This document shows positions 1-12,000 of a DNA stretch of 64,000 bases, one piece after another. Under the pieces are notes generated by a model, which worked only from the letters and a program-made list of their open reading frames with translations, did no database searches and was not told the origin of the DNA. A program made the position numbers and the translations under genes. The DNA comes from Symbiodinium microadriaticum (lineage: Eukaryota; Sar; Dinophyceae; Suessiales; Symbiodiniaceae), in NCBI GenBank assembly GCA_001939145.1, contig LSRX01000283.1:191412-255411 (forward strand), given 5' to 3'. Positions within the stretch are counted from its first letter, which is position 1. Each line of letters starts with the position of its first letter.

Positions 1-89
1 TGTGGCATGTCAGCTTCAGCCACTGCCCGATGATGCTGGGCAGGTTGTGGTAGTTGCGGTAGTCCGCAGACGGCTCCATCTCATCAAAC
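1..89 (-). CDS. exon 55: F5/8C module 4, IIGQWLKLTCH (runs to the window edge)
   Basis: 29 codons from FDEMEPSADYRNYHNLPSI to GQWLKLTCH. Joins exon 54 as WAPVFDEME. Acceptor cataag|G. The frame is open at base 1, so the 3' end of the gene is outside the window. Confidence 0.88.
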
Positions 90-3000
90 CTTATGCCATA
101 ATGCACGAGCCGGGAGAGGAGACATACTTTCGACAAAGAACACGGCAACTGCGTCGTTGTAAGGTTCTACCTGGCCTCTGAATGCATGAAGGGCACACCG
201 GTGCCCAGTTCACACCATCAGAACTGACCTGCGCAAGCCGACAGTTTGGGGGCTCGAAAGGGGATCGCGATCTGAGCCCTAGAGCAGTCCCATGGGCCTC
301 GAGGCCGTAGCTGGCCGGCACGGCATCGCCCCACAAGACGACTCCCCCGTGCAACACGTAGCTGCCCAGGAGATCGATCAGGATCCACTCCTTCAGTCTC
401 GGAGCCCTCGACTAGAGGCGTTCATGAAAAATCAAGCCTCTGCCTCTTCCTGTGCTGTCGATGTCTACTCCGATGCCGTGCCCGATGAACTCACCGGGGT
501 AGTGCCAATCACGGTGCTGTTTGTACCCGAATCTCATGTTGCTGCTGCCGCTTCTGCTGCTGCAACGAAGTTGCCACGACAGGAAACAGACACCTGCGTA
601 AACCCAGCTTTAGCCAACGACGGGCGTAGCACGTCCCAAAACAAACTCCATCACGACCAAACAAGCAAAAGGAGCGCAAGCAAAGGCACTAACGAAGCTA
701 ACGGTCTTATGAAACATAGACCCGGCAACGGCAGGGACACATGGAAGTCAGATTCAAACTGATGCGTTGCCACGACAGCAATCTGCTCATACAGGAGATG
801 GCGGGTATTCATAGCAGCGGCAGCAGCAGCGGGAGGAGCAGTAGTCGTCGTCCTTGCTGTCATCGTCGACGGAGGAGTAGTAGGAGTAATTGTTGCTGTT
901 GATTTTGTAGGTGCAGCAGTACGCATGTGCTAGCAGCAAAATGCCAACAGGAGCATAAAGCAGCCGTGACAGCGCAGAGTGGCCATTGAACCGTGAGTTA
1001 AGGGCAGTAAACCCTAAACCCTAAACTTTGCAAAACTCCAAACCCTAAGCTAGTAGCACTGTAGCAGCTAGCTCTTCCCTGTAGCTGCACAAGGCTGAGG
1101 CCGAGGATCCGTTGGGCCTCCCCCAGAGGCCCAGCGCGTGCTCTCGTCGCCATCGTTCGCACGCGCGGCGTACTCCGTGGGCGACCGCTGAGACGAGGCA
1201 CGGATGGGCTTCCTGCCATGAGAATTCACAGATCTCTCTCTCTTCTAACATGCGAGCTTCTCGTAAGCATATGGTTGGGGGGTTAACTCTGCGTATCTTC
1301 GTATCTTCGTTCGACATATCGTGAGCTCCCAACAGCTATGGATGTGGCAGCCTCTCCTCTCAGCAACGTTCGGAGCAAGAGTGGTGGTGACGGTCATCGT
1401 CGATGTAGAAGTGTTCTCAGAACCTTAACACAACAAGATTCGCCAAAGTCGCAGTCGGAGCTTCTTTGATTCGTTCGTCTAACAAATCTCCGGGTTGAGG
1501 AATCGACAGGGCCGGCACTCGACATCTACCTATGTCACTCAGGAGTTTGCAACCAGCCCAGGAGCCAGGATCCGTGGAATTGGGAGTCGTGGTAGTGCCG
1601 GTGGTTGTGGCTTCCACCGTGACGGAGCTGGATCCAGTAGTTGCGGCCTGGGCTCCCTCAAACACCCAGAATCTCTGCGCAACTTCCCCTGTTGCTTCAG
1701 CCAGTTCGGGCCCTCATCTTCAGTTGTGCTGTAGGGGAGACCCCGTAGTCAGGCGAGTGAATGGCTGTTGTGAGATGTTTATCACTTCCCTTCGGCTGAG
1801 TCTGCGAAGCAGTAACCCTTCATTCAACTAGATGAAGCCGGTCGGGGAGATGGGGCCGCTATGCCGTAACACTAAGTGGAACGCAGACGGCAACACTGGC
1901 AGCAACCGGCATGTTGTTGGAAGATCCAGCAGAGCTTCCATACCGAAGCAGACTCACGATAACAGATGTTTCAGCCCATGACACTTGATCAGAGGAATGC
2001 AGTGTAAGAAGTCGCCAAAAGCCTACACCGCGCAGTCTTCATGCAATTGCAAGACGCCATAAACCCAACAAACTACCGAACACAGACGAGAGCGCACTCG
2101 TGCTCTGCGTGGTACTGGAGGTGGAAGTGGTCTCCGGTGGGCCGGAGTTAAACACCTCGCTTAAGAACAGAAGGGTTCGGGATACAGACATTAACTTGGA
2201 TTTCTGTGTTCGGATTTGACGTGCAGCTTTCGCTGCGTTGTGTCAGCGCAAACTCATCAAACCATATCACTCAACGGTGAGAACAAAGCAATTCCGCTCA
2301 CTGTAAATCTTTGTGGCCTCTTAAAACGACTTCACCGGCGCCTCATCGTAATCAGCAGCCATCGCCGGGCCAACAACCGAGGGTCTAACACTCTGTAAAC
2401 CCTGAACTTCAGCTGGCCTTAACCCTAAGCCTCAAATCCCTTCTAAACCTCGCAGCGTCTTCACTTCCCACCTCGAGCTCCCGAATGCTGCAGCCGCTCG
2501 AAGAACCCAGGTCCGTACCTTCGAAGGATCTTGGAAGTCTTTCAGGCCCTCGCTTCTGGAAGAAGAGGGCAAAAGCCATGCAGGAGCTCTTGTGCAGGAT
2601 GGCTCATGGCTGGGCCGAGAGACAAAGCACACGCAGGAACTGCAAGTTCACCGGGTTGAAGACCACCCGCACCTGCAGAACGTCGCTTATAACCCCCGAA
2701 CCCAAGAGCTTCAAGAGCTTCAACAAGAAATAGGAAGGCCGAACCCCAGCAGAACTCCTGGCACCTCGCTGTTGGCCTGCCCTGCTGCCGTGATCACAGG
2801 GGTCCAATGAGCCGCGCTGTATCCAGCCTTGTCGCAGGTCTATGGTTTACAGTCTACAGTCTAGGTCTGTCAAGATTACGGTCCTTCCACTGGCACTTCT
2901 GCGCTCCTTACAAGCATCCAAACTCATACTGCAGTCACACGACGCTATCGGTTTGAAGCCTCGGATTCGTCCAGACCCTTCTGTGCGAGCAAACCAAGCT

Positions 3001-6000
3001 TCCTGGAAGGCAAAATTTAAATGGCGCTTCATTGCAGACTGTTTCACGCGACCTGACGGCCGGAGGTTGTGAGGAATGTCCCGTGGTGGCACACGGTACC
3101 TTACCGGGCCTTCTGCGATCGAGTCCTGGTATGAAGCTGGACGACTGAACGAGAGCCTGCAATTCCAAGCCGGGCCAAGAAACCTCCAGGCGGAACTCCG
3201 CAGGAAACTCTGATGCCCACGAGATCACCACTTCAGAGACATCATGGCGTCCTTAGCAGCCGGGGTGGCTTCCGCAGTGCCAAACATGCCTGATCCAGCA
3301 CCGACCTTCTCTGCAGACACTGAGATGCAGCTCAAAAAAACTCCCTGACGACGTGAGCAGGAAACCCCACCCCTGCCCGGTCTCACTTCGCATCAAGAGC
3401 TATCACGGCACCGGCTGCTCGCACTGCAGACCAGGCCAAGGGTCCACGAAGGTCCACCCAAAGCCACGGGGTCTGGTCTCCGGGCAGCGATGACCACCTA
3501 CGGAAACCGCGGGGAGACTGTTTGCCACCCCACACTGCTGCACGTGTTCTTTCCAACCTTCGGAACATCAGTGCTGCGCTGCCGCTCCAGAAGACAGTAT
3601 CAAATTCCGACTGCTCTATCACAGCACATCGTTGCGGGAGGTCTCGCATCACCGAAACGGGGGAGTAGGCGGTGTCGAATGTAACAGAAACACTGCACAT
3701 GGCATAAAGCAACTTTCATCAACTTTCATTGTTCAAACTTCTGTGGTTCAAAGCCCCGCTCTCGCATCACACCTCTGACAAAACTGAAGTAACTGATGCG
3801 TCTGCGGCTAAGTCGTGTGTTCCCCTGCTGTTTACGACGACCTTGGCACCTACCTAGTCACCTGCGCAGGCACCCCACACCGTAGAAGCTGCAGGCCCTA
3901 AAACTTGTCAATGCTCCTCAACGGATGAGTGATCGGGAAATGCCCGCAGCTCGTATGAGGGTCCGAGCCACTGGGTTGTCAGCGAGCCATCCACAGCCCG
4001 TGTCTGGAACAGTCCTGTGTATCCGGGCTGTGCTTTGCACACTCAACTGTCAAGCACAGAATTCCGATACACTGAGCTCTCTACGGCTTCCACTCCCTGT
4101 GCTATCAGCTGTAACGAGAACTCTCGCCCCCAGGACGAGTCGCGCAGCGTAAGCACAAGCATTGCAAGCACAATTCCACCCCGCTTCCTGACCTGCATGT
4201 TCCCTGAGTTTCAAGCGGACACTCTGTCAACGCATTCGACGCGGCGTCTGGTTAGGGCATGGAAGCAGCCCTTGGCAAAAAAGAGTCCCGTCGAAGCGAG
4301 GGCAGGCTTGTTCAGGGCCAGGTTCACAGCTGCCGGTCGAGAACCTCAGACACGAGACCACGCCACTAACCAGCTTAGAGAAGGCCTTGGCAATGCCATC
4401 TCTATGCGTCGCCGAAGCGACGGGCTCCAAAACCCACACTTCCGTCAAACTCTCCAGATGAGCCGCCTGTTGTCGCTGCACTGGTGCTTGTGGTGGAACC
4501 TTCCGTGGTGATCGTCGTGGCACCTTCGCTGGTGCTGGGAGTCGTGCTCGCCGAAGCTCCTGAAGAGAGCGGGAGGCTGTTTTTCACTTGTCCGATGGAA
4601 AGCGAAAGCTTCCTCTGGTACAAGTAGTCGCAGAAACTCCATCGCTGGCTTAAAGGGCTCCTGGCTGCGTCGTTGTGACCGTTGTGGAGATGAAGCCTGG
4701 ATGCTTCGGGGCTCAGTGCAAGGCGCATAGCATCGCTTCTGCGCTGCATGGCCCTGCATCGACCTTTAGCTCCTTTTCGGCGACTCTAATGGTCCCGGGG
4801 AGTCCGCTGCTGAAAAAGCAGCACTTTTCTCATCTTGAAAATGTCAAGCAAAACCCGATGAACCGTCACGTCCTTGTCCGACCCTGTGAACTGCGCATAA
4901 ACCTGCGGCCAGCGAGCTGGGATCCGCCCCGAAGATGCGCAGCTCGTCGATGCTGCCGCAACCTGCAAAAGAGGGGTCTTCAGTGAGGCCTTCTCCTTCT
5001 GGACAACAGAAAGCCTGAAGCTCCCTCGCTGAAATGTGGGCTTCTCTGCAGTCGTTCTCTCAGCCCGTCGGCCTGTGTTGGAGTGGCAAAGGATTCGGAT
5101 CCACTGCCCTGCATCGAACGAGAGCAGGGAGGGTCCTTTGCCTTGGGGCCTTTTATGACTCCGTCAGCTTCAAGCTTCTAGTGAGGCTTGAAGCAAGCGG
5201 GAGCATTGCAGGTCACTGGGTCTCTCTCTTGGACTTCGACAGGGCCTGTGACTTGCTCCGGAAAGGTGGTGCGGACGGCGCCCGCCATGCCCGTCTCCTT
5301 CGCACCATGTTTCAGTGACCTACCACATCTTGCTGACTTTCCACAGGAAAGAGAAGAGTTGCTGCGAAAGTTGTACGAAGGGGATTCGCTCAAGCACCAG
5401 CGTTCGTCACTGAGCCCTTCGTCAATTATGCGTGTTGAACCACCGCGGAAGCTTGACGCTGCACCTCCGAAACACCCCCGAATACAACGCTGCCTGAAAG
5501 CCTCGTCAAGTGCTTCGCTTCTCAAATCAGGACCCGAGTCCACAGCAGCTGTCGTCCAGTCGATGCCATTGGGAGCTGTCTGGATGGAATATTGGCCTCA
5601 AGCCAGAACAAGGGTTCTGGGCTCTTCGGTTCTTGACTGATCTTGACTGTTAGCGTTGCTCCATCAACTTGCGGAGAGCGAACAACGGCTGATGACTCAC
5701 CATGCCCGGAGCGGCTTGTTCTCCAGATTTCATACAGTGAGTGGACCACCCTCGTAGAAATAGCACCAGGACCTCCTCCCTCATTTCAGCGAACTCCTCA
5801 AAGCATGAACTCCGAAGGGTCAGCGCCGAGTTGCCCGGGAAGTCCGAGCCCCAGAGAACGAGTACCGAAGTGAGGTCGTAGGCGCCCAGCCTTGTAGGGA
5901 GAGCTGAGGCAAGACTATTTAGGGTTTAGGGGTTTAGGGGGTTTAGGGGGTTTGGGGGTTTCGGGCGTCGTAGGCCACTGCGCATTTCCAATTCGCAGGG

Positions 6001-9000
6001 ATCTCGGAACACTTCTCCGACCTTGCAGGGGCAATTACCCCGACTTTTGAACAGCCTCTGTCTGAGCTGAGGGTCCTGCAAAAAGAAAGAGACGGCTCCA
6101 AAGAACCAATGCAAGGGCCAAGGTTTTGATTTGCTCTGCACTGGAAGTTCATGGGGCGGCGAACGGCTAACATTGCAAATCATGTCAAGCCAGAGCCATG
6201 CTGGACAGAACTGAAAGCGAAGCTTCTCTTTCTCTGAATAAAGAGCGCATATTGGCCAGGTGACCCTCAGAACAAGAATGTAATTATCATAATGCCAGCT
6301 TGTACAGATCAGGACTAGACTAGACCTAGACAGACGAGGTGCAGATCCACCCAGATCCACTGCTCCGGTGCAAGGGCGGAGGCCCAGTGCGTTTCAAGCA
6401 TGCCGTCCTCGGGATGCTGTGCAGTGACCCTGTCGGGCCAGGGCCCATCTTCATCCGGCTGTTGGCATGGCAGTCCACGAGGCAGCAAAGGGGAAGACAC
6501 ACTAGGAAGAAGCTCGTTGCAGTCTCTGTATGCATGCAAAGCAGCAACTGCGCGGTAGGCATGCTCCGTAGGCGAACGGAAAGAAGAAGCAAGCCTCGGC
6601 AAAGGAACGGAAACAGAGTGCAGAAACGTGGGCCGCCATCAGAGCCTGATCTGCCTAGCGCTTACAGATCCCAACCTCGAAGGCCTGAGCAGCACTAATA
6701 CCACCAAGTCGGCACGTTGTGCACACGAGTCGAATCCGGAAGGTCAGAGGCGATTCGGCTGGGAGGCACTGGCTTGCCCTGAGCGAGGTTCAGGCCGTCG
6801 AAGGGCGTGGTTGTCGTGGTGGAAGTGCCTGACAGCGGGCTTATGGCTGGAAATGCCACCAGGGAAGGTGCTTGCTGATACTGTGACCCTCACGTAATGC
6901 ACGCATCTACCTTCCAGCTCACATGGCCGGGCGCTCAAAAAGGCATCTACTCCAATCCTGAATGCGGAGACGCCCCTGTTGGTCCGGAGGCGCCGGAGGA
7001 GCTCAAAAAGACAGGAGACAAAGGCAGACAGAGCAAGACAGCGATGAAGCTAGGCGCTGCATGGCTCGGCCCTGCCTGTCTCAACCAGCTCCGTGGTGGT
7101 CGTCGCCGTGTCCAGCGTACCGTAGACCTGGAACCTTGAGCTTTGGGTTCTCGAGCTTGCGACTACTTGCGACTGGAGGCTTTTGGGCTTGGGCGTTCGT
7201 GGGGGTTCGTGGGCTTTCGTCGAAGAAATTACGCTTGCGGAGCCCCTGCTTCAGCCGGCGCGCTCGAAGACCCGAAGCTCCGAGCCGCCGTGGCAAAGCA
7301 AGCGGAGCCAGTTGACGGAGCCTGCAAGGCAGTTTATCTACAGCTGACGCGTGAGTCCGTCAGCGATGCTGCTAGGTCACCTCGTTCGGTGGTACGGCCT
7401 TAGGCGTAGAAAGTAGGGCGCACGCGAAAGGCGCTGTCAACAACTTGGGGTTTTCCCCCGTGAATGCCAGGGGGTAAGATTCTGAGCTTGAGTGTCCTGA
7501 GGGTCTGTGCTGACATTCAAAAACCTGATGTGATTTCGGCACTTGCCGCCCTGCAGTGGACGAGGGCTTCCGAAGAGAAGTCTGTGCGGCCTTGCAGGTC
7601 GGTCTTCACCGCACCGGCACGGCCCACTTCCGTTGCCAGGGTCACCCAGGTGTCTCCGCTCCCCTGAGCACAGCTTCAGCTTCAGGCGATTCTAGCGAGC
7701 CGGCACTTCGGAGAGCGACGAGGACGTCCGCTAGGATCTGTTGAATAGGCTACGCGGCTGCAAGAAAAAAAGTGCCTGACATCCGATAGCGTGGCATTAT
7801 GACAAGCCAATGCCAATATGCATTGACGAAGACACTGTGCTTCCCCCTGGTCATGCTCACCCAACCCGCTTGAATCAAACACAGCGACATGGGCGTGTCC
7901 TTTGCCTTGGTTTGGATCTCATAGCTGGCTGGGTAGAACTGAAGCCACACAACGACCTGCAGAGCGGAATTTGCAGAGACAGCCCTGGTCTGATCCCTAA
8001 GCACAGGTGAGTGATCTTGGCAGCTCAGCCACAATGTGGGACAGCTGGTAGATGCCATCCAGCTCGACCGCTATCCATGGAGCCACATCCTTCCATCGAG
8101 GCTGCATGTGATCCCGAAGTGCTGCTAAGGGGACGAAGCCTTGCCATTACTGCCTAGTGATTTCCAGTGTTTGCTGTGTCAGCCCGTGACAGAAACTCGG
8201 GTGGAACCTCTTCTGCCGGGCTCCACCGCGTGGCAAACCTGAGTGTCACAGATCTCGACTGACCATCCCAGTGCGGGTGTAGAGGGTTAGGGTTTCAGCT
8301 TTTGGGGGTTGGAGAACCGGATCCCGAACTCTAAACAACCTAAGTGCCTCCCAAAATACAACCCGCAGAGTTGAGTCTTTCACCAGGCCACAAGCCGTCC
8401 ACGGCCCACTGAGAGGTGAAAGTTGGCGCTTCGCTGGAAGCTTCCTGGGTGGCTTTCTCATCTACACACGGCTTTGTAGGCTTCGACAAAGTGTGTCCAA
8501 GCGTCCGTGCGCCGCTCCAGGGCCAGGTTGACTTCGGGAATGCTCGGGTCGGTGGAAGGCCTCGGACCGCGTGAGTACGGCTTCTGTGGAAGATCAGGTC
8601 CTGCAGTGCAATAGTCATTCAATACAGCAGTCAGTCACTCATGCAAAACCACAAAACCACAAACCACAAATCTTGTTAAAAAAGGTGCCCTGCAGTTGTC
8701 GTTGTTGTGGTAGTTGTGGTTGTGGTCGTCGTCGTTGTGGTCGTGGTTGTCGTCGTAGTCGTGGTCGTTGTGGGCGCCAAGAAGGACCTGGCACATCAGA
8801 TGCAATAATGCAGGGTCGGGGGTGGTGTCCACACATTCACCTTCTGACAGAACGCAGCTCTTGATAGATGTGGCCTTGCAACAGCGACAACCGACCCCTG
8901 AACTCAAAGGTCGCCAGACCGAATTGACTTGAGGGGGCCGGGGGAACGAAAGATAGCTTAGGCTGGAGGGACGGCAATCGATACAGAGCTCGCCAGGCGG

Positions 9001-12000
9001 GCTCCAGCATCGTCACATCCAACCACATCGGCAGCGCAAGGCAGAGCAGACAGAGCTGACGAGGCGGCCAATCAGCAACGGAGAGGAAACCGCAACAAGG
9101 CGAAGCGGGCTGCATCAGCAACGGGGGGGAAACAGAGATGGCATCATTGCCTTGAACACATCCAACCACATCAAGAAATGCGAGCAGGGGAGGCAGGAGG
9201 TGGGAGGGGGGGGCAGNNNNNNNNNNNNNNNNNNNNNNNNNNNNNAGGGAGGGGACAAGGGCGAGTGCTCGAAAAATCAACTTCCATTGCTTATGCAAAT
9301 AAGACTCCGCAAAGAATCCCAGGCCCGAAACTGTGCTCGTGAGCCAGAGGGCGTGGAGGACCCGGCGTTCGTGGTCGAGACGGTGCCAGCAGACGTAGTG
9401 CCAGGGGGCGTTCCAGCTGCGGCCGTGGCAGTCCAGTAGAGAGCCCAGACCTCGAAAAGACCCCCAAAAAAGTGCGGCAGCTTCGCTCGTTTCGGAGTTG
9501 GCTTTGCAGAGCCCCATGAACACAGAAGACAGAAGACTTGCCAAAGGAGCCTTGGTCAGGCCGTCATCCATGAAGGCCTGAGCTGGAACTCTTTCGGCCC
9601 CGAACCTCTGGGACTCACAGGTCTTACCTACCCATGTTTACGATTTGGCATTCTTGCCTTTTCAGGCTTTGAGCAACTCGGCCCTCCAGCTTCTCAGGGG
9701 CTGGGCCGCAACAACTTCGGCCTTGGAGCTCCCCCCAAACCAGAAACTTGGACCCTCCCAAGACCTGCAACTAAGCAAACCCTCGCACCTGAGCTGCTTG
9801 CGCTGCACAGTCAGTTCAATCTTTCACACAGAGGTCGGAAACCAGCAACCATCCAAGCGCGGCGGTGTTGAAGGCTGGAAAATGGGTGTCACTCGAAGCC
9901 CGAAGCAAGACCCAGGTCTAAACCTGAACCGCATGTGCTCAAGAGGTAGCCTGCGGTCCTAAAACGTGTACCTTTGAGGCCAGCATCGTCGTCGATGTCC
10001 ATGAGCCTCGAGTAGGCATCCGCCGGATCCACGAGCGCGAGCGTACCCGTGAGCCTCAGCCAGGGTTCAAGATTCTAAGGTCGGGGCGTGGGCGACTTGC
10101 TGCTGTGTTTTTGTGCGACCGGGCGTTCAGCGTGAGACATGACCAACTGTGAGACTTGTATATAGTGGAGTCCTACAAGCAGTAGTAGCGGCATGCAGCC
10201 GCAATCGTGTAGCTGTAGTAGGCGAGTCGAGCAGCAGAAGGACGACGCAGAGACAAACTTGTGCCAGGTGCCTACATCGGGCCAATTCATGCGTAGCATT
10301 GCGTAGCCATAAGGCAAGACAAAGATGGCCAAGCTGTGGAAGGAGACCAAGGCGCAGGATCGACGACCAGGGATCGGTCGACGGCAAAGCCAGCCGCGAC
10401 AGGATGTTGTTCCACTCCTGTTGGGGCTGAGGCCACGCGGCGTCTAGATGATTGGGCTTCATTGAATGCACATGCCTTTTTGGAATTCGGATTCCAGAGC
10501 ATTTCACTCTGGGCAGATCGTGATAACCTTGTGGGAGCTCAGCCACACAGCTCAGGGTAAATAATGGAGAAGGCATGGCAGCACGATCACCTTCACGCGG
10601 GGTGTTTGTATGAAGGATAGAGCCCCGAGCGCTGGGTGTTTAGACTTACCCGTGGCTGATTTGATCCATGCTGAATCAAGGACCAGTCGTGCACGCAGCC
10701 GCGAAACTACAAAGCGTGCAAGCAGCCTTCAGGAGTTTGGGCTCGTGGACTTGTGGAACCATCTACGCAAGATTCGCAAACCTGTTACCTGTCCGTGGAT
10801 CTGAACGCTGGCAGGCTAGAAGCCACTGCATCTTGGCAGCTTCTTGGCTGTGCAGAAGTTGAACATAGCATGCCGGCCCTGAAACCGTGCGCCTTCAATC
10901 CGGCAATCCATCCTAGACATGCTTCGCCGCATCTGGCGCAGCTACTGCAAGCACGTCCTGGGTGCAGAACTCTGTCGTTCGCGAAAGGAGCAGAGCTGGA
11001 GACAGCGGAAGCATTTGAATGCCATGGATGTACCTTGACATCACGGTCAATGCTGTGAAAATCGGTGAACGGACGAGGAGAAAATCCACCTAGATGCGGA
11101 GCTCTAGCTTGGCCGAAAGGTGTCACTCGCAAAGTGTATAGCAGAGGTACTTCGGATGGTAGCAGAAGCAAAACCATGCCAGACTTGGAACGTCTCGCAA
11201 CGCAAACGTGAATCCAAGGGGCTCATAGCGCCAGCCGAACCAAGTAGCATAATCGACCTTCCAACAGAAGGCTCAGTAATCGGACTAGGGTGCTTGGGGC
11301 AAGAATCCGAACAGAATGATATGGCCTTGTTCTGAAAGAAGATGCCGGTCACATGATTCGTGACAAAGTCCGCTGGGTGGTGAATGTTGTCTGACCTTGC
11401 ATCCAGGTTCAGGGTCCTGGGAGTACGCTGGTTCCCCTGTCAGCATCAAGCCGCGTCTAGGCAACTAACATCGCTGAGCTGCTTGCGCTCTGCTAGGTTG
11501 TAATTGCAATTGGCCGAGGTGCTTCATCAGGAAGAACTCCCTCACAGTCAAGGCACAGAGGGCAAGCATGGTCGCCTGGGAAGTAGAAGCGACCAGGGTG
11601 CAAAGACAAAGTGATGACCGATCCAAGCAAGTCCACCGTCTGCAAGGGTGGGTTTCTAGCAAGGGTGGTTGACCTAAAAGGACCCCCATCTCTCACACAA
11701 AGTGTTTAAGTTGGCTCTCAGATTGCAGGAGGTCAGGAGGTCAGGTCTCGGGCCTCGGGACTCGGGACTCATACGGCTGTCTAGCATCACTTCTCAAGCC
11801 GAAACAGGGCTGGCAGGCGGCCCCGAGGTCTCGCAGCACAGGCTTTCCCATGACGGAGCCCCAGAGCTTGATTCCATACCTCATCCACAAAAAAGCCAGA
11901 AAGGAGAGCGGGTATCCCGGGAAGACGTATGCATGGCCTGACGAGGGACCTATCAACATGTGGGCGGACAGGCGATGATGTGCATGGCGCGTCGCAGGGG

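Noticed and set aside
8837..9571. 244-residue minus-strand ORF
   Set aside because: It crosses the 29-N gap and conflicts with exons 26 and 27.
11576..11639. Frame TVDLLGSVITLSLH as an F5/8C-like exon
   Set aside because: Its phases do not fit; the adjoining GH81 exon 21 (11523-11575) does.
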